A DNA stretch of 64,000 nucleotides from DYMC01 sp035406705 (lineage in GTDB: Bacteria; Verrucomicrobiota; Lentisphaeria; Victivallales; GWF2-50-93): assembly GCA_964426675.1 (NCBI GenBank), contig CAYRRM010000012.1, forward strand, positions 1-64,000. The letters are read 5' to 3'. Shown here one piece after another: positions 8,622 through 18,105 of this stretch. Position numbers and translations under genes: made by a program. How positions within the stretch are numbered: the first letter of the stretch is position 1; each line of letters opens with the position of its first letter. The notes below the pieces were generated by a model. It saw only the letters and a list, made by a program, of their open reading frames with translations. It was not told where the DNA came from and ran no database searches.

Positions 8622-9509
8622 TTAAGCCAGGCTTTTAAATACAAGTTCCGGTTTTATATTTTCAGGAATACTTTTTAATTGCTTTTCATTAGTTATTCCT
8701 GTCAGGAGAAGAGCCGTTCTACAACCAAATCCTATACCGCCCTTTATATCAGAACGAAGAGAATCTCCCAACATGAGAATCCTATTTTTTCTAAATTTTT
8801 TGTTTTCTGGGTATAAATTCAAAAGTTTTTGAAAGGCAAACTCGTAAATTAATTTGTATGGTTTTCCGAGGTAAATGGGTTTCTTCTTTATGCCATATTC
8901 TCTTAACAACATGCATATAAATCTTGCCTTAGCTCCGGCACCTATACCAATTTCTCCATTAGGACCATTCGGCCAATAGCTATCCGGATTTGGAACTATT
9001 AAAGGAGCATTTTCATTCTTTATAAAAAAATTTAATACGGCAAAAAATGCACTTTGCCAATCGTAAGTACCTTCGCCTACTATCACCCCATTGCATTCAA
9101 ATATTTTCTTGGTATTTCTTTCCACTTTTAATGATACTTTTTCCGCATAACAGGGCTTTCCAAGATCTCCCATTACAAAAAATTTTTGGCCATGGCATTT
9201 ATACTTTTTTACGTAGGTTTCTAAAGCCATGCTGCATGAAATAAAGTTTGATGTTGGAATGCTTAGCCCAGCAGACGAAATCATCTTACTTTTCTCTTCT
9301 ACTGAATGATTTCCGTCATTTGTCAGGAGCAGATAAGGAAAGTGCTCAGTATTGAAAAAGTCAATTACTGTTATAGCTCCTGGCAATGCCCGCTTGCCAG
9401 CTATAAGAGTGCCATCAATATCAAAGAAAACAGCCTCAATGTTCTCTCTGTTTTTTATAAACCAATTTTTGAAATTTTTAAAAAAAATTATTTTTCTTTT
9501 TGTTAACAT
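8622..9509 (-). CDS. HAD-IIA family sugar/glycerol phosphatase
   Basis: The 295-residue protein has the HAD catalytic motif FFDIDGTL (nucleophile D30, D32), motif II LLTNDGN, the cap-associated GKPYKLIYEFA and motif III/IV MLGDSLRSDIKGG. Together these are the NagD/phosphoglycolate-phosphatase-like HAD-IIA layout. It should be a cytoplasmic phosphatase acting on small phosphorylated metabolites; the substrate cannot be read from sequence. There is no clear Shine-Dalgarno site. It follows the ABC permease gene by 28 bases on the same strand. Confidence 0.82.
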   Translation of the reverse strand: MLTKRKIIFFKNFKNWFIKNRENIEAVFFDIDGTLIAGKRALPGAITVIDFFNTEHFPYLLLTNDGNHSVEEKSKMISSAGLSIPTSNFISCSMALETYVKKYKCHGQKFFVMGDLGKPCYAEKVSLKVERNTKKIFECNGVIVGEGTYDWQSAFFAVLNFFIKNENAPLIVPNPDSYWPNGPNGEIGIGAGAKARFICMLLREYGIKKKPIYLGKPYKLIYEFAFQKLLNLYPENKKFRKNRILMLGDSLRSDIKGGIGFGCRTALLLTGITNEKQLKSIPENIKPELVFKSLA

Positions 9510-9537
9510 AATAAGAGATGAGAGAGAAAAAACTATA

Positions 9538-11307
9538 TCATTCCTGTTTCCTGAAAAGTAACCACGTTCTGAATGTGGAAATCAGTGTAAAAAATATAAC
9601 AAGAGTGACTAATGTATAGATGTTTTTTATCCATAATCCAGGATAATCTGAAAATGTTGAATTTGTTATTTGCAGAGCAGATGCAACCGGGTTTAGTGAT
9701 AGAATTTTCATACTTAACTCATGAGACAATTTATTTCTCAAAATAAGAGGTGCAAAACTTAAGACGCAGATTATTGCAGTTATTACATAAGCCGTCGCAG
9801 TAGCTGTGCTTGTTTTTCTCGAGAAGGCCGAACAAAAAAGGCCCGTGCTCAAAAAAGTTAACGCACTCAGAAGTAGAAGAATAACCCATAAAAAAATCCT
9901 CCTATAGGTATTCCAAAATTCCGACCACCATTCAGCATTTTTAGCCCTTGAGATGGTTTCTGACCACCACATACCACTCAAAATTGATGTTTCAGGAAAA
10001 AGATTTTGTTGTTCAAGAAATGCCATAGCAAAGAGAACAAAAAAACTGCTAATTAAAAAAATCATTGCATAAAAGAAAGTTGCTTTCAATTTTCCTAAAA
10101 CAACTGTAATAGGAGAAAGTGGAGTCATTCTGAGCATAACAAAAGTACCACTGGCGATTTCATCTGTTATTAATCCACTACTAAGACCAGGGGCAATTAG
10201 AGCAATTACTCCGAGTTGGAAAACAATTGCGGCAAGTCTTACTGACTCAGGGCGAACCATGTTTCCGTATTGTAAGGCCACAAGTGTCATTATAATTAAG
10301 CTCAGTATAAATATTGCAGAAATTGTTCTTATTATGAATTTGGGATTTCCGAATATCCTGCTGCGAAGTTCCACAACAAAAACAGGATTTGAAAAGGATG
10401 AAATATTTTTCTTCCTTTTTAATGGGTCTATGAGATAAAAAGGCCAGCTTAACTTTCTTTTTACAAGTTTTTTGAAGTCCGTATATTGCTCATTTACTCC
10501 TGCCTTTGTTTTAGCCGATGGTCGAAAAATACAACGTTCAAATATCATAAATGAGACAATAGAAAGAAAAATTGAAAAGCAGGTAAAAACAGTGAAAGGA
10601 TTAAAAAAGTTAGTTGTCATTACCCGGCTTGTAAGGCTATATGCTTCCGGGTAAAGCAAATAAAAAATAACATCATAAGGACTAAATGACCTTATCAGAT
10701 GAAAAAGCCATTGAAAGTGTTGTAATAAATTACTTAATAACGCAGATGGCAGCCAGCTACCACCTGCGAAACTCGCAATTATCGCATAGTTAAGAACTAC
10801 CGCAGTTGATGTTCTCTCGCACACAGCACTGGCAGCAAGACCCACCATAGCATAACTGAATGCAGATAAAAATAGTACAAACAAAATCTTAAACAACAAA
10901 AGATTGCTTATTCCACCAGTAAGCGAGCAAATTGCCGCTATAGGAGTTGAAAAAAGAACAACCAATAGTAGACAAATTATTGAGGCAAAAAGTTTACCTG
11001 ACATTATTTCAAAAGGTGATAATAATGTAACAAAAAGTGATGAAAAAGTGTTATTTTCCTTTTCATAAGTAATTGATGATGCTGAGAAAGCCGGAACCAT
11101 CAAAAGAATGAGTGTAAGATTTATACTAAAAAATATTGAAAATATCTGTTTTCCAGCAGCAGACGCTAAAGAAAGTACTCCTTCAGACGGCCATAGCGCG
11201 ACTATTGTAATGGAAAGAAAAATAAGATATGAGCAAATTATTATATTATTCTGGATAGACCTTGAAATGAGAGAAAATTCCTTTTTGAAAATAGGATTTT
11301 TCAACAT
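9538..11307 (-). CDS. ABC-2 type transporter permease
   Basis: The 589-residue membrane protein has about 12 hydrophobic segments in two halves, each resembling an ABC-2 permease (YEKENNTFSSLFVTLLSPFEIMSGK in the first; DEIASGTFVMLRMTPLSPITVVLGK in the second). It looks like two permease units fused in one chain. The start MLKNPIFKKEF at 11307 is chosen because AGGAGAG lies just upstream; longer frames lack one. It begins one base after the ATPase stop, so the two form an exporter. The cargo is unknown. It carries one copy of the TGCGA-N3-TCGCA motif. Confidence 0.85.
   Translation of the reverse strand: MLKNPIFKKEFSLISRSIQNNIIICSYLIFLSITIVALWPSEGVLSLASAAGKQIFSIFFSINLTLILLMVPAFSASSITYEKENNTFSSLFVTLLSPFEIMSGKLFASIICLLLVVLFSTPIAAICSLTGGISNLLLFKILFVLFLSAFSYAMVGLAASAVCERTSTAVVLNYAIIASFAGGSWLPSALLSNLLQHFQWLFHLIRSFSPYDVIFYLLYPEAYSLTSRVMTTNFFNPFTVFTCFSIFLSIVSFMIFERCIFRPSAKTKAGVNEQYTDFKKLVKRKLSWPFYLIDPLKRKKNISSFSNPVFVVELRSRIFGNPKFIIRTISAIFILSLIIMTLVALQYGNMVRPESVRLAAIVFQLGVIALIAPGLSSGLITDEIASGTFVMLRMTPLSPITVVLGKLKATFFYAMIFLISSFFVLFAMAFLEQQNLFPETSILSGMWWSETISRAKNAEWWSEFWNTYRRIFLWVILLLLSALTFLSTGLFCSAFSRKTSTATATAYVITAIICVLSFAPLILRNKLSHELSMKILSLNPVASALQITNSTFSDYPGLWIKNIYTLVTLVIFFTLISTFRTWLLFRKQE
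10766..10776. repeat. GCGA-N3-TCGC palindrome 1
   Basis: Spacer AAC, flanked by T and A; read as Ala-Ser-Phe-Ala in the permease gene. Confidence 0.8.
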
Positions 11308-11308
11308 T

Positions 11309-12235
11309 CTAAGCTCTCCTTGTAATGTTAAGAAATACATCTTCAAGGTCAATTTCTTCCTCGTAAAACCAGCGAACAACTACTTTATTCTCAATAAGTA
11401 TTCTAAGAACGCTTTTTATTTGTTCTCTAGCGCCTGTAAAAGTAAATTGGAGAAGATTTTTTTCAAGAATTTTTACATTTTCAACACAGTCTATTCTTTC
11501 AAGTATTCCTTTAGCTTCATTTACATCAGAATCAACTGTTACATTAATAATAATTTTTTCCTGCAGACTCGCGCTTATTTCCTTCACTGTTCCCTGAACT
11601 AAAAGTTTTCCTTTAAAAATAATTCCTACAAGATCGCAAACAGAAGATAATTCAGGAAGTATATGGCTTGACAGTAGAATCGTCTTGCCCAGATTTTTTA
11701 ATCTTGAAATTGTTTGTCTCATTTCTATTCGCGCATTGGGATCCAGACCTCCAGCAGGCTCATCTAAGATTAATATTTCTGGATCATGAATCAAAGTTTT
11801 TGCGAGTCCAATTCGTTGTCTCATCCCTCTTGAAAGAGATGTGACTTGATAATCTATCATGTGGGAAGATTCTGTTAAAGCAAGTACTTCTTCAATCCTC
11901 TTTTTCCTCTGTTTTACCGGGATTTTAAACGCAGCACCGTAAAAGTCAAGGTACTCCCATACACTCATTTGCTCATATACTCCAAATATATCAGGCATAT
12001 AACCTATTTTTTTCTTTATTCGTGAGATATTATATGGAGTTACCTGAACATCACCAACAAATGCTTTTCCTGAATCAGGTTTTATAAGGCCACAAAGCAT
12101 TTTTATTGTGGTTGTTTTTCCAGCACCATTGGGACCTATAAATCCATAGATTTTACCTTTTGGAACATCCAGATTTAGATTGAAAACACCTCGATCCTTA
12201 CCATAGTTTTTTGTGAGATTTTCTGTCCTGATCAC
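11309..12235 (-). CDS. ABC transporter ATP-binding protein
   Basis: The 308-residue ATPase has Walker A GPNGAGKTT (34-42), signature LSRGMRQRIGLAKTL, and Walker B ILILDEPAGGLDP, then a C-terminal regulatory extension of about 90 residues, as in the CcmA/NatA group of ABC-2 exporters. The ATG is preceded by GGAGG. It is the first gene of an ATPase-permease pair and energises the permease encoded immediately downstream. Confidence 0.92.
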   Translation of the reverse strand: MIRTENLTKNYGKDRGVFNLNLDVPKGKIYGFIGPNGAGKTTTIKMLCGLIKPDSGKAFVGDVQVTPYNISRIKKKIGYMPDIFGVYEQMSVWEYLDFYGAAFKIPVKQRKKRIEEVLALTESSHMIDYQVTSLSRGMRQRIGLAKTLIHDPEILILDEPAGGLDPNARIEMRQTISRLKNLGKTILLSSHILPELSSVCDLVGIIFKGKLLVQGTVKEISASLQEKIIINVTVDSDVNEAKGILERIDCVENVKILEKNLLQFTFTGAREQIKSVLRILIENKVVVRWFYEEEIDLEDVFLNITRRA

Positions 12236-12382
12236 ATTAACCTCCGGACAAAGATGAAAAATTTAATTAATATCTTAGAAAACACTAAATATAGTTCTAT
12301 TTTCTCTGCTTTCCAATTTTCAAAATCGAAATATTTTTATTTTTATGAAAAGGATTTTAGATGAGTAATAAGTGAATTTAAA

Positions 12383-14176
12383 CTAAAAAGATTTTAATTT
12401 ACCCTTTAATGAAGCCTTTTTATCTTCATTGACAGATAGATATTTCCATCGACTATTTGCAAAATTATTGGGAATAAAATTTTCAATCCAGCCGTGAATA
12501 AGTTGATAACTTACTGGAGATGATTCAAATATCCACGGGACTTTCTTTGTAATATATCTTGCGAGTTCAGAGTATTTCTTTGTTCTTTCAGGGCAATCTC
12601 CCATAAGAATTACCTTTTCAAATTCCTCATCAAATTTATCATCATGAAAAAAAACCCGATTCGATTTTCCAGCATTGGGACCGTAAAATAATTGAAGGAA
12701 ATTTTCTGCATCTGGATAATCGCCCACCCATGAAAGCCTGAAAATTTGCATCTTCCCTTCAGATAATTTTTGAAAAAATTTAGGGCGATTATTTAATATG
12801 GGATTTATTTTTATTCCTATTTTTTTCATATCATCAACCATTAATTCGGCTAATTGACGATAATAAGGACTGCTATCTCCAAGATCAAAATCAAATTCAA
12901 GAGCTCTGCCTGTCTTAGGGGCTATTCCTCCAGGGTAACCTGCCTTTTCAAGAAGATTTTTTGCCTCATCCAAGTCATAGATTAAATTATCGTTTACATA
13001 GTCATCTTCATATCCAGCAACCCCAGGGGGGATAGGACCATTCACAGGTCTCAGTGCATAGTTAGAATGTATGATTCTTGACTCTATGTTATACGCTTTG
13101 CTAATAGCTTTACGCAAATATAAATTTTCTCCTAATCGCTTGTCAGTAAAACTAAATCCCACATAGTTAATTTGAAATTCGGGAGTGCAAATTAGTTTTA
13201 TGCCATTAGACTTCAATTCAGGTTTTAAATCCTTTGTATGGGGATCAATTACTGCATCGAAACTATCTCTGTCAACTCCTCCTATATCAAGTTCTCCACG
13301 TAAGAACATCAACCATCCAGATAAGGGTTGTTTTACAAGATAACAGGTAATTTTATCAATATATGGAAGTGGAGAAGAGCGGTCGTGTTCATTTTCCGCA
13401 TATAAATAAAACTGTTTGCGAAAATCGCAATTTTTCAGAAAAATCATTTTGTAATCTTTCTGCCATTTTTGAAGTATAAAGGGACCACTTCCTACTGCAG
13501 TCTCAGAAAAATCATTTCCGGAAAGGCCGGCTTTTGATGATAGAATTCCCGAATATGGCATGGCCAGCATATATAAAAATCGTGGATCAGGCCTATCAAG
13601 ATGGATTTCAAAACGCCTATCATCTATAATTTTTATCCCTTCAATCGTTTCATTATAAATAGTATTGTCATTTTGTTTTAACGTTGATGTTTTTTGTCTG
13701 AAATTCCCTATTCCTTTTATTTTATCACGAAAAATCCAGTAACCTGGTGAATTTATTCTAGCATCGGCAATTCTTTTAAATGAATATTCAACATCTTTTG
13801 AAGTTACTTTTCTCTCTTCTTTGCTTTTTCCTGACATAAATCCATGTTCGGCGAAGAATAAGTCATTTCTCAGGGAAAAAGTAAAAATTTTTGAATTTTC
13901 CGAAACTACAGGCATTTCAGTAAGCATTGCTGGAATTAATCTATAAGGACGTTCAGCATAATCGTATTCGAGGAGTGTATCATAAAGAGCGCATACAATA
14001 TGCCCGCTTATGAAATCTGCTGCAAGTGCAGGATCAATTGTAGTTACACGTCCACCTGCATTAATTCTAAGTTCAGAGGCAGAGAGAAACTGGGATAATT
14101 TAAATATAATTAAAAAGGACAGAAGTATATGTTGTGGAAATTTCAAGGCTAAGAATTCTTTTTTAGGATACAACAT
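12383..14176 (-). CDS. Extracellular solute-binding protein (SBP_bac_5, peptide-type)
   Basis: The 597-residue protein has an N-terminal hydrophobic export signal (about residues 15-33) and then the family-5 fold: INAGGRVTTIDPALAADFISGHIVCALYDTLLEYD, YSFKRIADARINSP, and FSFTDKRLGENLYLRKAISKAYN. The C-terminal half has the usual LAELMVDDMKKIGIKINP and WVGDYPDAENFLQLFYGPNAG. Such proteins deliver peptides, nickel or sugars to Dpp/Opp-type permeases, but no such permease is encoded nearby, so it either serves a remote transporter or acts alone. No Shine-Dalgarno site is evident. A possible structured leader RNA lies 65 bases upstream. Confidence 0.87.
   Translation of the reverse strand: MLYPKKEFLALKFPQHILLSFLIIFKLSQFLSASELRINAGGRVTTIDPALAADFISGHIVCALYDTLLEYDYAERPYRLIPAMLTEMPVVSENSKIFTFSLRNDLFFAEHGFMSGKSKEERKVTSKDVEYSFKRIADARINSPGYWIFRDKIKGIGNFRQKTSTLKQNDNTIYNETIEGIKIIDDRRFEIHLDRPDPRFLYMLAMPYSGILSSKAGLSGNDFSETAVGSGPFILQKWQKDYKMIFLKNCDFRKQFYLYAENEHDRSSPLPYIDKITCYLVKQPLSGWLMFLRGELDIGGVDRDSFDAVIDPHTKDLKPELKSNGIKLICTPEFQINYVGFSFTDKRLGENLYLRKAISKAYNIESRIIHSNYALRPVNGPIPPGVAGYEDDYVNDNLIYDLDEAKNLLEKAGYPGGIAPKTGRALEFDFDLGDSSPYYRQLAELMVDDMKKIGIKINPILNNRPKFFQKLSEGKMQIFRLSWVGDYPDAENFLQLFYGPNAGKSNRVFFHDDKFDEEFEKVILMGDCPERTKKYSELARYITKKVPWIFESSPVSYQLIHGWIENFIPNNFANSRWKYLSVNEDKKASLKGKLKSF
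13418..13428. repeat. GCGA-N3-TCGC palindrome 2
   Basis: Spacer AAA; read as Cys-Asp-Phe-Arg in the solute-binding protein gene, a different frame from copy 1. Confidence 0.8.
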
Positions 14177-14240
14177 TAAAAGTGAGAAAAAATCTTTCTT
14201 TTTAAGTTTTTTTGTGAATTTTAGATTATAGAAAAATAGC

Positions 14241-14323
14241 GAAGCAGGGGATGTCTCCGCAAACTATAAAATATAAGGCGTTGCCGCCCCGTTGCATTAT
14301 TGTTCAGAGGTTCACCCTGCTTC
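14241..14323 (-). ncRNA. Possible structured leader RNA upstream of the solute-binding protein gene
   Basis: On the minus strand, GAAGCAGGG (14323-14315) pairs perfectly with CCCTGCTTC (14249-14241), closing an 83-base element. Inside is GGCG-GCAA-CGCC, a short stem capped by a GNRA tetraloop, plus GCAA/TTGC pairing around it. The G+C content is clearly above the flanks. It begins inside the intergenic space after mtaB and ends 65 bases before the next start codon. I could not match it to a known riboswitch, 4.5S or 6S RNA; it could also be an attenuator or a small RNA gene. Confidence 0.45.
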
Positions 14324-14393
14324 TATAAATAAATTACTCTATATTTGTTTTTTTGCAATCTGCTTATTGCAAATTTTATAAGAAAAAAGATTA

Positions 14394-15677
14394 TTATTTT
14401 ATTAGTTCAGCGAGAAGCTTTTTGTTTTCCATAATTTTTATGAATTTTATATTTGTAAGTTTTCCCTGTTCGGAGCCTTTCACAATCGTTTTTATGTAGT
14501 TATCACTCCAGCCAATTAACATATTGTTATCTTTTTTTTCGCCGATAAATGTTGCAATTTTATTGACCTGCGACTTTATAAATTGTAATGATAGTTCCTC
14601 TTTTAATTTTTCGAGAATTTTCATTCTCCAGAAAACGTCTTTGTTTGCTGGACGATCTGGAAACTTTGCCGCATCTGTGCCGATTCTTGGTGAATATCGA
14701 AAGATATGGATGTTAGCAAGAGGTAGTTTTTTTAGAAAATTTATTGATTTTTCAAATAATTCCTCTGTTTCACCTGGTAAACCACATATAAAATCAGTGC
14801 CTAAATGTATACCGTCGATTTTATTAACTGCGAATTCTGCGAATTCCGCAAAATCATCTGTATTATGGTGTCGCCTCATAAGTTTTAATATTTCATCGGA
14901 GCCGTGTTGAATTGGGATATGTAAAAACCTACACAGTTTAGTTTTTTCTTTCATTAAAGAAATTATTTTAAAGAGTTGTGCGTCTGGTTCAGTAGAACTG
15001 AGCCGAATGCGAAAATCTCCATTAAGTTCAAGTATATTGTAGAGCAAGTCGGATAAATCTTTTCCATTGTCATTATAACGACATATATTTACACCAGTAA
15101 GCACAATTTCATGGTGCGAAGCTTCAAGGAGTTTTTTGCATTCATCAATAATCTCATTAAAAGCCCTTGAACGGGGTTTTCCCCTGGTGAAGGGTACGAT
15201 ACAATATGCACAGAAGGAATTGCACCCTTCCTGGATTTTCACTAAAGCCCGATTTTTAAAGGGAAAAACTGCCGTTGCATTCTCGATGAAAACTTCTGAG
15301 TTTATTAATTGTCTTCTATGAGCGTTTTCTTTCTCTGAAATAATTTCTGCAATTCTATGTTTTTCAGAGCTCTTTATGACGAAATCACATCCACATTCAT
15401 ATTTCCAGAAATTTTCATTTAACTCTACATCGCAACCTGTTACTGCGATTTTCGCAAAAGGGTTTTTTTGTTTGAGTTTACGGAACACTTGACGACTTTT
15501 TTGTGCGGCTGAAGCTGTTACAGTGCAGGTATTTACAATTATTAGGTCTTTTTTTTCTTCTTTTGTTGTTGGTTTGTAGCCTATTTCAGATAGTCTACTA
15601 TAGATTAGGGCTTCATCGGCTTGATTAAGCCTGCAACCTAAGGTGGTTATAAATACTTTTTTAGAAAGGATAGTCAT
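14394..15677 (-). CDS. mtaB: tRNA (N6-threonylcarbamoyladenosine-C2)-methylthiotransferase
   Basis: The 427-residue protein has the methylthiotransferase N-domain (FITTLGCRLNQADEALI, with C15, and VNTCTVTA near residue 50), the radical SAM cluster motif CNSFCAYC near residues 150-160 followed by PFTRGKPRSR, and a TRAM-like C-terminal domain. The GCRLNQ rather than GCQMN start places it with MtaB/YqeV rather than MiaB. It installs the ms2 group on t6A37 of ANN-decoding tRNAs. The ATG overlaps the sulfatase stop by one base. Confidence 0.9.
   Translation of the reverse strand: MTILSKKVFITTLGCRLNQADEALIYSRLSEIGYKPTTKEEKKDLIIVNTCTVTASAAQKSRQVFRKLKQKNPFAKIAVTGCDVELNENFWKYECGCDFVIKSSEKHRIAEIISEKENAHRRQLINSEVFIENATAVFPFKNRALVKIQEGCNSFCAYCIVPFTRGKPRSRAFNEIIDECKKLLEASHHEIVLTGVNICRYNDNGKDLSDLLYNILELNGDFRIRLSSTEPDAQLFKIISLMKEKTKLCRFLHIPIQHGSDEILKLMRRHHNTDDFAEFAEFAVNKIDGIHLGTDFICGLPGETEELFEKSINFLKKLPLANIHIFRYSPRIGTDAAKFPDRPANKDVFWRMKILEKLKEELSLQFIKSQVNKIATFIGEKKDNNMLIGWSDNYIKTIVKGSEQGKLTNIKFIKIMENKKLLAELIK
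15445..15455. repeat. GCGA-N3-TCGC palindrome 3
   Basis: Spacer TTT; read as Ala-Lys-Ile-Ala in mtaB. Confidence 0.8.
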
Positions 15678-16993
15678 TAAGGATTGTCGTTATTATTCGT
15701 AGAAATGTAGTTCTGGAGTTTTTTTACAAGTTCAGGATATTGTATTGCTATATTGTTTAGTTCATTTGGGTCCTTTGATAAGTCATAAAGTACAGGGGAA
15801 TTCTTTTTTTGTAAAATGAGCTTATATCTGCCGTCAAATACACAGATCCAATTATTTAATCCTGAAACAATATGGTTTCTGTGAATTTCTGTTTTTCCTT
15901 CTATGACTTTACGAAGAGAAAGAGAATCTGATTCTGGCAGTAATTTATCTATTCCGGCATAATCGAGAAAAGTTGCAGTTAGATCATGTAAGGAGACGAG
16001 AGCATTTTTTTTCTTATTTTTAGGTATAGAGGGACCGGCTAAAATCATTGGAATTCTAATTGATGGATGGAAAGGAACACTTTTTCCCCACAAGTTGTGG
16101 TCTCCAAGCATTTCTCCATGATCGCTGGAAAATACAATTAAAGTATTATCTATTTCATTTCTTTCCTGCAGAAGATTCATGTAACGTCCGATATGACGAT
16201 CAATGTTTTCTATCATTGCCGCGTAGTATCTTCTATTTCTTTGATGGTCTTCAGGAGAGTAATCTTTTTGTTCATTTGCAATAGGGTAGGGGAAATTGAT
16301 ATCTTGCCAATTTTGGTGCATTTTGTGAGTTACATCCATTGGATTATGTGGCCCTGTAAAATTAACCACGAGATGCCATGGTTTATCTTTTGGAAAATTG
16401 CGAAGGAAATTGAGACCATTTTCCGCAACCCAATTATCACAATATGCTTCTTCAGGTAGTTCTGTTATATATGCATCTTTATGTATGTGTCTTTTATTAT
16501 GTTCATCAACGTATTTATTAGCAAAGCCTATTTTATGCAAGTAAGCCATGTAAGGCCCTTGAGGTTTTCCTGTTTGTTTATATGAGGATGTTGCATCAAG
16601 TTTTCCCTCATTATCAATTCCTCCAGAAAATCCCCATTCAGAAAGGAGGTGAGAGCCATCAATATTCCAGTATAAGTCCTTTTTATGTAAATCAAATTTT
16701 CCAACCCCATATACATAATAACCGGTACTACGAAGGACCTGGTAATAAGTTGGAATATCAAGAGGCATATTATACGAATTATTTGGAACTTTGCATTTCT
16801 GGTAATTTAATCCTGTTGCCAGACACGCTCTTGCTGGAGCACAAAGAGGTGATGGGGTAAAGGCATTTACAAAAAAAATCCCGTTAGAACATAACTCATT
16901 AAGATTTGGGGTTCGTAGTGGTAAATTTTCATTTATTCCCAACCAATCTGCCCTATGCTGATCGGGAAGAAAAAATAATATATTAGGACGCAT
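15677..16993 (-). CDS. Cys-type sulfatase
   Basis: The 438-residue protein has the sulfatase start NILFFLPDQHRADWLG with metal-binding D11/Q12. The formylglycine motif is SPLCAPARACLATG, where C51-A-P53-A-R55 is the modified CxPxR site, and a second metal site lies in VFSSDHGEMLGDH. No signal peptide is seen, so it may act on imported sulfated saccharides in the cytoplasm. Activity requires a formylglycine-generating enzyme, which is not in this window. The substrate is unknown, although fucose-containing sulfated glycans would fit with the GH29 gene 9 kb away. Confidence 0.88.
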   Translation of the reverse strand: MRPNILFFLPDQHRADWLGINENLPLRTPNLNELCSNGIFFVNAFTPSPLCAPARACLATGLNYQKCKVPNNSYNMPLDIPTYYQVLRSTGYYVYGVGKFDLHKKDLYWNIDGSHLLSEWGFSGGIDNEGKLDATSSYKQTGKPQGPYMAYLHKIGFANKYVDEHNKRHIHKDAYITELPEEAYCDNWVAENGLNFLRNFPKDKPWHLVVNFTGPHNPMDVTHKMHQNWQDINFPYPIANEQKDYSPEDHQRNRRYYAAMIENIDRHIGRYMNLLQERNEIDNTLIVFSSDHGEMLGDHNLWGKSVPFHPSIRIPMILAGPSIPKNKKKNALVSLHDLTATFLDYAGIDKLLPESDSLSLRKVIEGKTEIHRNHIVSGLNNWICVFDGRYKLILQKKNSPVLYDLSKDPNELNNIAIQYPELVKKLQNYISTNNNDNP

Positions 16994-17103
16994 TTTCTTT
17001 GTGAAATTTTGAAAAAATTAGGTGTAAAATATTGGATAAAATTGTAAAATCAAATATAGATATTCTAAGTTCAGGCGAAAAAAGCTAAAAGATTTTTAAA
17101 ATA

Positions 17104-18105
17104 TTATAGTGTAGTCTTTAGTACTATTGCTTCTTTTCCCTGAGTATTGGAGGAAATTTGATATTTTCCAAAACAAGAAGGAATAAGGCATGTTCTGCCT
17201 GGCTCAAGTTCAACAGTTTTGCCTGCATAACCGACAACAAGGTCGCAGTTTATGGCGCTAATTAAATGAAAACTATTTTTATCTGTGTAATCTATCCATG
17301 GATCTATGATTCTAAGTTCGTCTACTTTAAAAAAAGGACACCTGTTAATTATAGGAAATTTTCTATTATAATCCGAACTCCCGTAAACACATGGAATACG
17401 TGGAGAAACACGGTCAGTGAAGTTTATACAATCAAGAGCTTCTTTTTTATGTAATTCTCTTGGCTTTCCATCAGGACCTACTCTTCCCCAGTCACTTATG
17501 CGGTAAGTAGTATTGCTGTTTTGTTGTATCTCAATGAGAAGTATTCCTCCTCCTATTGCATGGACTCTGCCTGCATTTATGAAATAAGCATCTCCTGGTC
17601 TTGCGGAAAACGATTGCAAACAATTTTCAATATCGCTTGAGTCCATAGATGAAAGAAATTGTCTTTGAGTACAATTTGACCTTAATCCCGCAAAGATCTT
17701 TGCGTTAGGTTTTGCTGATAAGATATACCACATTTCAGTTTTAGGTTCAGCTCCTGGAAGCCTCTTACACGCATCTTCATCAGGATGAACCTGCAAGGAA
17801 AGCCTTTTTCCTGCATCTATGAGTTTTACAAGGAGTGGAAATCTTCGATTAATAGGAAACTTTTCTCCAACCAGAGCCTTACCATAATAATTTATTAATT
17901 CATGTAAAGTCTTACCTTTTAATTGTCCATTTGATACTATACTTTCGGCCCCTTCACGATCTGAAATTTCCCATGATTCACCTACTGGAATATCACCTTC
18001 AGGGATGCTTCTGCCGAAATGCGATTTTAGCAGGTCGCCTCCCCACATTACTCTTACATATATTGGGTCGAATAAAAATGGGTAAAGTTCTTCTATCTCT
18101 ATCAT
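17104..18105 (-). CDS. manA: Mannose-6-phosphate isomerase, class I
   Basis: The 333-residue protein carries type I PMI landmarks: YVRVMWGGDLL, GESWEISDREGAES, the zinc-binding LSLQVHPDED, and KTEMWYIL, then the C-terminal cupin with GDAYFINAGRVHAIGGG. It interconverts mannose-6-phosphate and fructose-6-phosphate. The length is that of short bacterial class I enzymes. The ATG overlaps the stop of the upstream membrane-protein gene (ATGA), so manA is co-transcribed with the yqjD/yqjE-like pair. Confidence 0.9.
   Translation of the reverse strand: MIEIEELYPFLFDPIYVRVMWGGDLLKSHFGRSIPEGDIPVGESWEISDREGAESIVSNGQLKGKTLHELINYYGKALVGEKFPINRRFPLLVKLIDAGKRLSLQVHPDEDACKRLPGAEPKTEMWYILSAKPNAKIFAGLRSNCTQRQFLSSMDSSDIENCLQSFSARPGDAYFINAGRVHAIGGGILLIEIQQNSNTTYRISDWGRVGPDGKPRELHKKEALDCINFTDRVSPRIPCVYGSSDYNRKFPIINRCPFFKVDELRIIDPWIDYTDKNSFHLISAINCDLVVGYAGKTVELEPGRTCLIPSCFGKYQISSNTQGKEAIVLKTTL

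Noticed and set aside
14241..14323. TPP riboswitch or 4.5S RNA identity for the structured element
   Set aside because: TGAACC...AATAATGC resembles part of a TPP element, but the CTGAGA core is missing; the GGAA-loop consensus of 4.5S RNA is also absent.
14829..14851. TGCGAATTCTGCGAATTCCGCA in mtaB as a further iterated palindrome
   Set aside because: Both units miss the TCGC half by one base; it is explained by a Phe-Ala-Glu amino-acid repeat. TGCGATTTTCGT (32171) and TGCGATTTTTGC (26351) also miss by one base and were not counted.
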